NCBI GenBank assembly: GCA_009903775.1
Contig: WYEM01000018.1
Coordinates: 1-44,041, forward strand
DNA length: 44,041 nucleotides
Reading direction: 5' to 3'
Origin: Nitrososphaerota archaeon
Lineage (GTDB): Archaea > Thermoproteota > Nitrososphaeria > Conexivisphaerales > Conexivisphaeraceae
The position numbers and the translations under genes were made by a program. Numbering within the stretch: position 1 is the first letter of the stretch; the number at the start of each line of letters is the position of its first letter. The notes beneath the pieces were generated by a model. The model was not told where the DNA came from and ran no database searches. It saw only the letters and a program-made list of their open reading frames with translations. Shown here in pieces: positions 30,827 to 39,230 of this stretch.

Positions 30827-31720
30827 GTGCGCTGGGCGCTGTGCCCGTGCCGCCGGATCCCGCGATCGGCGCCGGGATGGCCGGCGGGGCCCCGGGGTGA
30901 TGGCGCCTCGATAGCCCTCGTCTACTCAACCGGGGACCCGGCCGGGAGCGGCGCGGCCTCCGCGCTCGCCTCCAGCCTCCGCTGGAGGGAGGCCGCGTGC
31001 CCCAGGGCGAGGACGTGCCTATCGTCCGCCGAGCTCGGGGCCTACCTGGCCGGGTTCGAGGAGGACGTCCTGAGCATGGACTTCCTCGAGGGCGCGCTCG
31101 ACGCCGAGGCGTACGTCGTGCTCTCGCGCCACTCCTCGAGGAGCGGCCGCCCGAGCCTGACCGTTCACACGCCGGGGAACCCCGGGGAGGCGGAGTTCGG
31201 CGGCCGCCCCAAGGAGCTCGCCTGGAGCAACCCGAGGCTCGGGGGCGCCCTCCTCCTGAACTACGCCGCGTCGGCGCGCGGGCTGCTGGACAGGTACTGG
31301 TTGGGGCTCGAGGCGACCCACCACGGCCCCACGAGCCTGTCCAGGCCGGTGACGTTCATAGAGATAGGGAGCACCGAGGCCGAGTGGAGGGACCCTGCGG
31401 CGCATGAGGCGATGGCCGCCGCCGTCGTGAGGGCGCTCTCCTCGCCGCTCCCCGACTGCAGGCCGGTGGCCGGGTTCGGGGGGACCCACTATCCAGCGAA
31501 GCACACCAGGATGGCCCTGGAGGGCGGCCTGTGCTACGGCCACGTGCTCGCGAGGCACTCGCTGGAGGGCGCGGACCCCTCGGTGATATCCCAGGCCATG
31601 GACAAGAATTACGGGGGCATCTCGGCGGTCGTCCTGGAGCGCAAATCCCTGGGGTCCGCCGCCAGGGAGGCGATAATGCGCGAGGCCGATGCGAGAGGGT
31701 TGCCGGTAATCACTATATGA
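30827..31720 (+). CDS. dtdA: D-aminoacyl-tRNA deacylase, GEK1/DtdA type
   Basis: This is the archaeal and plant-type enzyme that removes D-amino acids wrongly attached to tRNA. The family motifs are in order: VVLSRHSS, TVHTPGNPG, GLEATHHGPTS, EIGSTEAEW, GFGGTHYPAKHT and YGHVLARHS. Length (297 residues) is close to normal. The start is uncertain. Conserved sequence begins near ASIALVYSTGDP (about residue 27), preceded by an unlikely Cys/Arg/Pro-rich stretch from the GTG at 30827. The TATA-like GTAAATAG is centred only about 5 bases before that GTG, and the GTGs and ATGs at the proper distance (30841, 30847, 30900) are in other frames. A base error or an unusual start codon is possible. Confidence 0.85.
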   Translation: MRWALCPCRRIPRSAPGWPAGPRGDGASIALVYSTGDPAGSGAASALASSLRWREAACPRARTCLSSAELGAYLAGFEEDVLSMDFLEGALDAEAYVVLSRHSSRSGRPSLTVHTPGNPGEAEFGGRPKELAWSNPRLGGALLLNYAASARGLLDRYWLGLEATHHGPTSLSRPVTFIEIGSTEAEWRDPAAHEAMAAAVVRALSSPLPDCRPVAGFGGTHYPAKHTRMALEGGLCYGHVLARHSLEGADPSVISQAMDKNYGGISAVVLERKSLGSAAREAIMREADARGLPVITI

Positions 31721-31838
31721 ATTCTAAAATCTGTTCAAAAAATGCCGGATTAGTGCTAGAAATTACAGCAGAAGGGCCGACGGCTATGGCGCAATTCTTA
31801 TAAGCGCTCGCCTCGGGGGTCCTCAGTTCAGTGCGCCG

Positions 31839-33593
31839 ATGTGCGGGATACTGGGGCTGTACAGCTTGGATGGGCGCGACCTGCCAGCGGAGCTCGTGCT
31901 CAGGGGCCTGGACGCCATGAAGGAGCGCGGGACCCCCCACGGCTCCGGCGTCGCGCTCTACAGGCCGGTCGGCGTGCCGAGGGTGAAGGCCTTCTCCAGG
32001 GAGCCGGCCGAGGACGGGGTGTCGGTGCCGATACCCGGCGGGCTCTACGACCTCACGTTCTTCGGGTCCCCGGCGAACGTGAGGGGCACCGTCTACCTGA
32101 ACAGCAGGTGGCTGGACGTGTACAAGGTCGTGGGCTGGCCGGGCGACCTGGACGAGGTGTACGGCATAAGGTCCCTCTCGAGCCCGGCCTGGCTGGGCCA
32201 CACGCGCTACCCCACGAACAGCCCCGGGAGGTACCCCTATTACTCCCACCCGTTCACGGCGGGTGACTTCGCGATAGTGCACAACGGGGACCTGAGCTCC
32301 TACGGGTCCAACGTCAACCTCCTCACCTACAGGATGGGCTACAGGAGCTTCACCGGGAACGACAGCGAGGCCATAGCCTACCTGCTCAAGGAGCTCTCGG
32401 ACAGGCTGGGCGTGGAGGGCGCGATCAGGGAGCTCATGTACGGCGAGAAGTTCAGGTGGGCGCGCCTCGACGGCCCCTACGCGGTCGCGTTCATAGCCGG
32501 GGGGCCGACGCCGGTGTTCGGGGCTTTCGTGGACCCCCAGCACTTCAGGCCGCTCTACGTCGGGATGAGGGACGGCGTCCTGGCGGTGGCGAGCGAGGCT
32601 GCGGCGGTGAGGGCGGTCCTGGGCGAGGCCGAGTACTGGGCGCTCAGGGGGGGCGAGTACATCCTGGCGGAGGGCGACAGCGTCCGCGGGAACTTCAGGA
32701 GGCGCTACTCGTACGGGAGGCCCGCGCCCGAGCCGGAGGGGCCCTATCTCGACGCGTCGGCCTTCGGGCCTATCGACCTGGCGCCGCGCATACGGTCCAT
32801 GCTCAGGGAGGCGGGGGAGGTCCGCGTCGTCAACGTCCTCGGCCACAGGTACCTGGGGAACGGGATGACCTCCGGCTCGCTGACGATATGGGGGGTGGTG
32901 GGAAACGCGTCGGCCAACGTCATGTCCGGCGGCCTGATGCGCGTCTACGGCGACGTCCAGGACGACTTCGGGGACACGATGAACGGGGGCGTCGTCTTCG
33001 TGCACGGCAACGCCGGCGACACCCTGGGCCAGGCCAAGCGCGGCGGATCGATCTACGTCTACGGGGACGCCGGGAACCGCGCCGGGATCCAGCACAGGGG
33101 AGGTATCCTGATGATCGGCGGGTCCGTCGGCGACTACGCCGGGGAGTACATGGGCGGGGGGGTCCTCGTGGTGCTGAGGGCCACGAGCAGCGACGACGTC
33201 GGCTTCAGGATCGGGTCCGGGATGGTGGGCGGCACTATCTACGTGAGGGGGAGGATCCCCCGCGAGAGGATAGGGCGCCCCCTCAGGCGCGATTCGCTGG
33301 AGAGGTACCTGCGCTCCCTCGTCGAGGACGGCATGCTGGATCCCCAGGCTTACCAGAGGGTCCTGGAGGGCGATCAGTCCCCGCTGACCAAGGCGGCCAG
33401 GAGGGCGCTGTACGGGACCAACCAGCTCAGGGTCGAGTGGAGGAGGCTGAGCGAGGAGGAGCTCCGCGAGCTCTCCCCGCACTTCCGCGCCTTCGAGGAG
33501 GAGTTCGGCGTCGGCGTGGACCCGGGCGAGGAGTTCACGGTCATAAGGCCGCTCAGGGAGGGCGCCGCCGAGGAGCCGTCGCTGGGTGAGTGA
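31839..33593 (+). CDS. Glutamate synthase subunit: glutaminase domain fused to the GXGXG beta-helix domain
   Basis: A 584-residue protein. Residues 1 to about 300 are a class II (Ntn) glutamine amidotransferase: the nucleophile is Cys2 (MCGILGLY), with GHTRYPTNS, VHNGDLSSY and GNDSEAIAYLL as the substrate-binding segments. Residues about 330-470 are the GXGXG right-handed beta-helix of glutamate synthase (GNGMTSGSLTIWGVVGN, MSGGLMRVYGDV, MNGGVVFVHGNAGD, RGGSIYVYGDAGN). In most archaea these are separate short genes; here they are fused, and the FMN synthase domain is the next gene. The ATG is fixed by the catalytic Cys2. TATA-like CTTATAA lies about 38 bases upstream. The TGA overlaps the GTG of the partner, so the pair is one operon. 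Confidence 0.88.
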   Translation: MCGILGLYSLDGRDLPAELVLRGLDAMKERGTPHGSGVALYRPVGVPRVKAFSREPAEDGVSVPIPGGLYDLTFFGSPANVRGTVYLNSRWLDVYKVVGWPGDLDEVYGIRSLSSPAWLGHTRYPTNSPGRYPYYSHPFTAGDFAIVHNGDLSSYGSNVNLLTYRMGYRSFTGNDSEAIAYLLKELSDRLGVEGAIRELMYGEKFRWARLDGPYAVAFIAGGPTPVFGAFVDPQHFRPLYVGMRDGVLAVASEAAAVRAVLGEAEYWALRGGEYILAEGDSVRGNFRRRYSYGRPAPEPEGPYLDASAFGPIDLAPRIRSMLREAGEVRVVNVLGHRYLGNGMTSGSLTIWGVVGNASANVMSGGLMRVYGDVQDDFGDTMNGGVVFVHGNAGDTLGQAKRGGSIYVYGDAGNRAGIQHRGGILMIGGSVGDYAGEYMGGGVLVVLRATSSDDVGFRIGSGMVGGTIYVRGRIPRERIGRPLRRDSLERYLRSLVEDGMLDPQAYQRVLEGDQSPLTKAARRALYGTNQLRVEWRRLSEEELRELSPHFRAFEEEFGVGVDPGEEFTVIRPLREGAAEEPSLGE

Positions 33594-35659
33594 GGTTGGC
33601 CGTCCGCCCCGCCGAGAGGACCAGGCAGCTCCCCCCCGTGAGGCACAGGGTGCCGGAGTTCTGGTCGCCGGAGCGCGTCGAGTACGTCAGGCGCACGGCG
33701 GCCACCGGCACTCCGCCCTACGTGCTCGAGAGGGAGCCCAGCAGGACCGGGAGGCTGCTCGACAGGATCACCTTCAAGGGGCTGAGGCCCGACGACGTGA
33801 ACGCGGAGCTCTCGGGCGGCGGGGACGTCGACGTCGGGCTGGAGCTGTTCGGGGTGAGGCTGGAGGCCCCCATATACGTGGGGGACATGTCCTACGGCGC
33901 GCTCAGCGGGGGGCCCAACGTGGCGGTGGCCAGGGCCGCCACGGAGGCGGGCGTGCTCGCCGGGATAGGGGAGGGCGGCCTTCACCCCGAGGTGGCGAAG
34001 TACAGGAACATAGTGGTGCAGTGGGCCTCCGCCAGGTTCGGCGTTGACCTGGACCTCCTGAGGGCGGGCGTGGCCGTGAACCTGAAGATAGGGCAGGGGG
34101 CCAAGCCGGGCATAGGGGGACACCTGCCGGGCTCCAAGGTCACGGAGGTGATCTCGAAGCTCAGGAAGATACCGGTCGGGAGCGACGCAGTGTCGCCGGC
34201 GCCCCACCACGACATATACTCGATCGAGGACCTGGCCCAGAGGGTGAAGGCGCTGAGGGACCTGTCCGGGAAGCCCGTCCTGGTCAAGGTGGCCGCCGTC
34301 AACAAGATAATGTTCGTCTCGGTCGGGGTGGCCAGGTCCACAGCCGAGGGGATAATAATAGACGGCGCGGGGGCTGGCACCGGCGCCGCGCCCTCAGTGG
34401 TCAGGGACCACGTGGGCATACCCATAGAGTACGCGGTCCCGGTGTCGGACAGGTGGCTCAGGGACAACGGCGCCAGGGATGGATTCACTGTGATAGGGGG
34501 CGGGATGATCTACAGCCCCTCGGACATCGCGAAGCTCATAGCCCTGGGCGCCGACGCCGTGAACATCGGGACGGCGGCGCTCCTGTCCTTCGGGTGCATA
34601 ATGTGCCACTCGTGCAACACCGGCGGGTGCCCGACGTACCTGACGAGCCTGGCGATGCCCGTCGGGCGCTTCGACGTGGACGCGGGGACCAGGGCCCTGG
34701 TCAGGTACCTGCGGGGGCTCAGGCTGGGGCTGGGCGCCATACTCAGGTCGCTCGGCATGAGCAGGATCTCGGAGCTCCGCGGGCGGCGCGACCTGCTGGA
34801 GCTCCACTACGCGGACGAGGACGTAGCCGACGCCCTCGGGCTGGAGCTGGTCGAGGGAGGGGAGATCGCCTGGTACCAGGACTACGAGCCGCTGATCTAC
34901 CGCGAGACCTACGAGGAGGGCTCGGTGCACATAACCGGGATGGGCGGGATCATCCCCGGCTACACGTATCCGGCGAGGAGGCCGCTGGACCTCCTCAGGA
35001 TAGAGGCGGCCCAGGTCACGCACCCGCCGGTCGATCCCTACAGGGAGGACATAGACATCTCGGTCAGGACGCCATGGGGCGTCTTCGACACCCCCGTGGT
35101 CGTCCCGGGGCTGGACCCCGCGGCGGTCGCGGCCGCCGAGGCCCTGGGGGCCCCGGTGGACGGCAGCAGGTGCAGGCGCCCCTCCAGCTGCCTCTGCGGC
35201 GGCGAGTGCCTGAGGGCGGCCCCGGGCGACGACCTGGAGCCCAGGGCGGGCGTGGTAGTGGTCGATGAGAGGCAGGGCGGGTCCAGGTGGCTGGAGGAGT
35301 CGCTCTCCGCCCTCGACAGGGACGCGAACCTCATGGGGCTGAGGGAGGACATGGTAGTGGCGGCGGTCGGGCGCTTCAACAGCGGAGCGGACGTGTACAA
35401 GCTGGCCGCGCTCGGGGCCGACCTCGTGGAGCCGGTGGAGGCCTTCGAGCTCCTCGAGAGGAGGATAAGGGGCATGGGCTACGCCGAGAGGAGGGTGCGC
35501 TACGAGAACATGATAATAACGCTCTCGGAGGAGCTGCGGCTGCTCATGGGGGCGGGCGGGCTCACCAGCTACTACCACATGGTGGGGAACAGGGACCTGG
35601 TGAGGTCCCTGGACGGCTCCGTCGCGAGGTCCCTGGGAGTCCGCGTCGCCGGGACGTAG
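33590..35659 (+). CDS. Glutamate synthase FMN/Fe-S synthase subunit with a long C-terminal extension
   Basis: A 689-residue protein. Residues about 60-390 are the glutamate synthase FMN barrel: GDMSYGALSGGPNVAVARAA, GEGGLHPE, VNLKIGQGAKPGIGGHLPG, SPAPHHDIYSIEDL and IDGAGAGTGAAP. C336, C342 and C347 (within GCIMCHSCNTGGCP) have the spacing of the 3Fe-4S ligands. It makes glutamate from 2-oxoglutarate using ammonia channelled from the partner's glutaminase. The electron donor (ferredoxin or a GltD-like protein) is not encoded nearby. Residues about 460-689 are an extension with a Cys-rich RCRRPSSCLCGGEC and a later YENMIITLSEELRLLMGAGG that resembles the normal end of the domain, so part of the region may be an insertion. 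GTG at 33590 overlaps the upstream TGA. Confidence 0.85.
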   Translation: MRLAVRPAERTRQLPPVRHRVPEFWSPERVEYVRRTAATGTPPYVLEREPSRTGRLLDRITFKGLRPDDVNAELSGGGDVDVGLELFGVRLEAPIYVGDMSYGALSGGPNVAVARAATEAGVLAGIGEGGLHPEVAKYRNIVVQWASARFGVDLDLLRAGVAVNLKIGQGAKPGIGGHLPGSKVTEVISKLRKIPVGSDAVSPAPHHDIYSIEDLAQRVKALRDLSGKPVLVKVAAVNKIMFVSVGVARSTAEGIIIDGAGAGTGAAPSVVRDHVGIPIEYAVPVSDRWLRDNGARDGFTVIGGGMIYSPSDIAKLIALGADAVNIGTAALLSFGCIMCHSCNTGGCPTYLTSLAMPVGRFDVDAGTRALVRYLRGLRLGLGAILRSLGMSRISELRGRRDLLELHYADEDVADALGLELVEGGEIAWYQDYEPLIYRETYEEGSVHITGMGGIIPGYTYPARRPLDLLRIEAAQVTHPPVDPYREDIDISVRTPWGVFDTPVVVPGLDPAAVAAAEALGAPVDGSRCRRPSSCLCGGECLRAAPGDDLEPRAGVVVVDERQGGSRWLEESLSALDRDANLMGLREDMVVAAVGRFNSGADVYKLAALGADLVEPVEAFELLERRIRGMGYAERRVRYENMIITLSEELRLLMGAGGLTSYYHMVGNRDLVRSLDGSVARSLGVRVAGT

Positions 35660-35681
35660 CGACCCGGGCTGATCGGGGCAG

Positions 35682-35748
35682 GATTCCCCCTGAGCAGGAC
35701 GGAATGGATGAGAAATACGAGAGAGGTGCGCGAGGGAAAGGGGGAATC
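35682..35748. repeat. Inverted repeat in the gap after glutamate synthase
   Basis: GATTCCCCC at 35682-35690 is complementary to GGGGGAATC at 35740-35748, with a 49-base purine-rich spacer. It lies between the glutamate synthase stop and the convergent peroxiredoxin end, and may be a transcript-end structure. No gene is seen in the spacer. Confidence 0.4.
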
Positions 35749-35769
35749 GATTGGCGATCCGTGGGATCC

Positions 35770-36093
35770 TCAGAGCTTGCCTATGTCGTTTGGCACCCTT
35801 ATGGTCAGCGCCGGCTGCCCCACCCTCCACCCGGCCGGGATTATGTCGAACTCCTGCGGGGTCCCGGGGTGATCGTGGATGTACCTGAGGCCCTCGAGCG
35901 CGTTGTATATGTGCCCGACGTCCTTGCCCAGCCTGTCGTTGAACACCGATATATACTGGACTATCCCCTCGGGATCCACTATCACGGTGCCGCGCCTCGT
36001 CATGCCGGTCTGGGAGTTCAGGAACCCGTAGGCGGATGAGATGCTCTTGCTGATGTCCTCGACCAGCGGGTATGCCACCTTGCTGACCCTGGG
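35770..36093 (-). pseudogene. Peroxiredoxin C-terminal fragment (107 residues)
   Basis: It runs from PRVSKVAYPLVEDIS to the natural stop and includes RRGTVIVDPEGIVQYI and the C-terminal WRVGQPALTI. An in-frame ATG at 36078 could start a 102-residue peptide, but that would lack the active site. Confidence 0.9.
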
Positions 36094-36156
36094 GCTTCGA
36101 AGCAGTTTCTCTCTAGCGTAAAGTTTATTAACCTAGCATTAACTTCCGTCAATGGA

Positions 36157-36389
36157 ATGCCGGAAAAGCTCTACACGACTGGTGAAGTCGCAAAGACTTT
36201 CGGCGTATCCTACGTAACCGTCAAGAAGTGGGCTTACTCGGGGAAAATCAAGTACACATTAGAACGCCCGGCGGTAAATACAGGTACCCTGAAAGCGAGA
36301 TTAAGAGGCTCCTCGGCGAGCGGGCACTGAAAGGCGAGGTCGCAATTTACGCGAGAGTAAGCTCGGCGGATCAGAGAGGAGGCCGTTGA
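36157..36389 (+). pseudogene. tnpA: IS607 tnpA remnant: HTH, a frameshift, then truncation at the catalytic serine motif
   Basis: From ATG 36157 the frame gives a MerR-type HTH (LYTTGEVAKTFGVSYVTVKK), then shifts near 36256. The expected continuation, RTPGGKYRYPESEIKRLLG followed by VAIYARVSSADQR, is found in another frame (36258-36389). YARVSS is the serine-recombinase active-site motif. The sequence stops right after it, so most of the roughly 130-residue catalytic domain is missing. The product cannot recombine DNA. TATA-like TTTATTAAC lies about 31 bases upstream. Confidence 0.8.
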
Positions 36390-36391
36390 GA

Positions 36392-37561
36392 GTGCCATTA
36401 GAGACTGTTAAGCTCACTGCGAGCTTTAAGCTGGACGGATCTTTCCCAGAGAGCCTCTTCTCGACATATAGGGAGATCCTAGGACAACTGCTCGACCACG
36501 CTTGGGCGAAGGGGGTAACGAGCTTCGAGAGGCTTAAGGCGGAGAAGTACCACGAGCTGAGGGCGAGGTACCCGAGCCTTCCGTCGCACTACATCTATAC
36601 GGCCTGCCAGATGGCCTGCTCCATCTACAAGAGCTCCAGGAAGCTCAAGAGGAGGGGCGTGGCGAAGGCCGAGAAGCCCCTCTTCAAGAAGCAGGTCATG
36701 ATGCTGGACGACCACCTGTTCAGCCTCGACCTTGAAGGCTGGGAGGCCTCGATAGCCGTCGGAGGAGGCAAGGTTAGGGTGAAGTTGCTCCACGGGACGT
36801 ACCACGAGAAGTTCAAGGGCATGAGGGTCGGCCAAGCTTGGCTCGTGAAGAGGGGGAGCGACCTCTACTTGAAAGTCGTCTTCTCCAAGGTCGTCGAGGT
36901 GGTGGAGACGAATGAGAAGGCGGTGGCCGTTGACGTGAACGAGAACAACGTCGCCTTCGGCACTATGGAGCGCGTGGTGAACGTGGAGACAAAGGAGAGG
37001 ATCATAAGGACGGCCTACTTCCTCAAGCGCAGGAGGCTCCAGTCCAAGCCTAGGCTGGACGAAAAGCCCCTGCTGGCGAAGTATAGGGGCAGGGAGCGGA
37101 GGAGGGTTGAGGCCATCTACCACAGGATTGCTAATCAAATAATCGACGAAGCGAATGAGGCAAAAGCCTCGACCATCGTGCTAGAGGATCTCACGAATGT
37201 GAGGAAGAGGATTAAACGCTCAAGGGAGCTGAATGGCAGGCTGAACAGGTGGAGCTTCAGAAAGTTTCAGCGGGTAGTGGAGTACAAGGCGAAGCTCGCT
37301 GGCCTGAACGTCGTCTATGTTGACGCTAAGGGGACTTCTAGCCTGTGCCCGGTATGTGGGGGAAGGCTAAGCCCGAATGGGCACAGGAGATTGAAGTGCA
37401 GGTGCGGATTCGAAGAGGATAGGGATGTCGTGGCCGTGAAGAACCTGCTCCGCAGGTACCAGATGGATGTGGGGGCTTCGCCCGTTCACCCCGAAGGCCC
37501 TCCCATGACGACCGAGAGGGATGAAAAGTGCGAGGAGGGAAGGGATGAAAGTTTATTCTAG
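36392..37561 (+). CDS. tnpB: TnpB RNA-guided nuclease (IS607-associated)
   Basis: A 389-residue TnpB, the transposon-encoded ancestor group of Cas12 nucleases, which cut DNA matching a guide RNA made from the element's right end. The RuvC triad appears complete: D181 in VAVDVNENN, E265 in TIVLEDLTN and D345 in EEDRDVVAVKN. The zinc finger is CPVCGG with a second pair in CRCG. LCPVC is preceded by VDAKGTSS, the family's usual TSS..C context. The start is GTG 36392 (TTG 36386 is also in frame). It follows directly on the tnpA remnant. It is probably still a competent nuclease although the recombinase is gone. Confidence 0.88.
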   Translation: MPLETVKLTASFKLDGSFPESLFSTYREILGQLLDHAWAKGVTSFERLKAEKYHELRARYPSLPSHYIYTACQMACSIYKSSRKLKRRGVAKAEKPLFKKQVMMLDDHLFSLDLEGWEASIAVGGGKVRVKLLHGTYHEKFKGMRVGQAWLVKRGSDLYLKVVFSKVVEVVETNEKAVAVDVNENNVAFGTMERVVNVETKERIIRTAYFLKRRRLQSKPRLDEKPLLAKYRGRERRRVEAIYHRIANQIIDEANEAKASTIVLEDLTNVRKRIKRSRELNGRLNRWSFRKFQRVVEYKAKLAGLNVVYVDAKGTSSLCPVCGGRLSPNGHRRLKCRCGFEEDRDVVAVKNLLRRYQMDVGASPVHPEGPPMTTERDEKCEEGRDESLF

Positions 37562-37570
37562 ACCGGAACG

Positions 37571-37723
37571 GCTGGTCTCCCACCACACCTTGTGGGAGTA
37601 GACGCTGTCCGTGCTTATGGCGAGCACCTCGGCGTTGGCGGCCCTGAACTTGTCGTAGTAGCTCTGGAAAGCCTCGAGGTCCGTGGCGCAGACGAAGGTG
37701 AAGTCGCCCGGGTGGAAAGTCAT
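37571..37723 (-). pseudogene. Peroxiredoxin middle fragment (51 residues, active-site Cys)
   Basis: It starts MTFHPGDFTFVC and ends VYSHKVWWETS. It includes the conserved Pro and the peroxidatic Cys of the PxxxTxxC-like motif (here PGDFTFVC). It is flanked on both sides by transposon ends. Confidence 0.9.
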
Positions 37724-39230
37724 GGCATTAAAATGACAAACCTGTCCTCTCCAAGGATGAGGTGAAAGTTTTTAAACTCAAGACTCTATTTCCCTCCGGA
37801 TGCCCTCCTCCGGTCAACTTCTCGAACATGAGGGGCGGGAGCCGATCCCTCCCGCAATACCGGAGGGGGGCATCCGCGAGGTCAAGCACGAGAGCAGGAG
37901 GACGAACGTGGTCCGCCTCCTGCCGAATGGCTCCCAGGAGAGGAAGCTCGGGAGGTTAGCTAGCATCTCGGCGAAGCTCTGGAACGAGGTCAACTACGAG
38001 AGGAGGCAGCAGTTCTTCCGCGGGGAGGGAGTGGACTTAGAGGGCACATACCGCAAATATTATGAGAATAGAAGCGCGCTCGGCGTCAACGCGCAGCAGG
38101 TGCTCAATAAGAACAACGAGGCATGGAACTCGTTCTTCTCACTGTTGAAGCGGAGGAGGGAGGGGAAGCTGCCGTCCCACATGAAGCGCGTCGGCCCGCC
38201 GAAATATTGGAAGGACAGGGGAGTAAGGAGAGGAAGCTCATACTGGTAGTCAGGCAGGACAGATATATTGTGGACGAGAGGAATCACAGACTGGTCCTGA
38301 GGGACTTCGGCCTCGAAATTAATTTCGCGGGCAGGCTGAGGTGGCACGGCAAGCAGGGCAGGCTGGAGATACGCCACGACGAGGCGAGGGAGGCCTGGTA
38401 CGCCTCCATGCCAGTCGAGGTCGGGGTTGAGACTACGAGGAATGGCAATAGGTCGAAGCACGTGGTCCGCGGGGAGAGGAAATCGATTCGGATGGCGGGG
38501 CCGAGGGGCGATGTTGCCGCGGGGGTGGACCTAGGGATCAACATGCTCGCGAGCGCGGTGACGAGCGATGGCACTTGGCTCCTCTACAGGGGATCGAGGG
38601 CGAAGGAGGACTTCTTCCACCTCACCAGGAGGATAGCCGAGGTACAGTCAGAGGCGGATGAGGCGAGGAAGGGCGGCGACGAGGCTAAGTTCCAGAGGCT
38701 CAACAGGAGGAGGCGGAGGCTCTTCCGGAAGCTCGTGGGGCGCATGGCGCACCTGTACTGGAACCTAGCCAACCATATGGTGAGGGGCCTCTGGGAGCTC
38801 GGGGTGTCCAGGATCTACCTCGGATATCCCCACGACATAGCGCGGGAGAGGGGCAACAAGCTCACGGTGAACATGTGGAGGTATCGCGAACTCATGGACG
38901 CGATCGAGCTGAAGGCGCAGGAGTACGGCATACGCGTGTACGAGGTCGTGGAGTACAGCACCTCTAATCACTGCGCGGTCCACGGGACGAAGGTGGCGAG
39001 GGGCCCGAGGGGAGTGGTCACCTGCCCGCTCGGGCACAGGCTGCACAGCGACCTCAATGGGGCCCTGAACATATTGAGGCGCGGCGCCGGCGCGATCCCG
39101 GCAACGCTCGGGAGGCCGCTCTCCTTCCTCGTGGACCACTGCGGAGTAGCGCCCGTCAAGGGGGCGTAACCGACGAGACCCCGCCCCGGGATCCCCGGGG
39201 AACCCCCGCCCTTCTAGGCGGGGAGGGGGT
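37724..39230 (+). mobile_element. TnpB-only element (about 1.51 kb), IS200/IS605-like
   Basis: Boundaries are set by exact repair of the peroxiredoxin frame: flank ...AAGTCAT, then the element from GGCATTAAAATG, ending ...GGGGAGGGGGT, then flank CAGCACCC. It carries only a tnpB (frameshifted); no Y1 transposase or serine recombinase is present, so it would need one in trans. The right end after the tnpB stop (39170-39230) contains the palindromic CCCCGGGATCCCCGGGG and a terminal hairpin, as expected of a region that also forms the guide RNA scaffold. It has the same orientation as the IS607-like element in the same host gene. Confidence 0.8.
37800..39169 (+). pseudogene. tnpB: tnpB of the second element, interrupted by one frameshift
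   Basis: Frame 1 (37800-38249) gives TnpB residues up to GPPKYWKDRG. The continuation SKERKLILVVRQDRYIVDE is in the next frame (to 39169). Adding one G in the run at about 38218-38221 would join them into a protein of about 456 residues. RuvC-I is AAGVDLGINML and RuvC-III is HSDLNGALNILRR. The RuvC-II strand reads IYLGYPHDIA, where most TnpBs have an acidic VEDL-like motif, and the zinc-ribbon positions are CAVH and CPLGH rather than CxxC pairs. TATA-like GTTTTTAAAC is centred about 29 bases before the ATG. The homopolymer position makes a sequencing error a live alternative to true decay. Confidence 0.8.

Larger units (their letters stand above)
36094..37570 (+). mobile_element. IS607-like element (about 1.48 kb) with degraded tnpA and complete tnpB
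   Basis: The boundaries come from restoring the peroxiredoxin frame and are uncertain by about 3 bases, because GCT occurs at both junctions. Contents in order are a MerR-type HTH serine-recombinase remnant and then a full-length tnpB, the gene order of IS607. No terminal inverted repeat and no target duplication are visible, as expected for this family. The left end begins with the palindrome GCTTCGAAGC. Codon use and base composition are clearly more AT-rich than the host genes around it, a sign of transfer. Confidence 0.85.

Noticed and set aside
35682-35748. C/D box small RNA in the gap after glutamate synthase
   Set aside because: GGATGAG does not match the C-box consensus, and no D box or guide arrangement is present.
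37571-37723. Independent small gene between the two transposons
   Set aside because: Its 51 codons are the exact middle of a peroxiredoxin whose other two parts flank the elements.
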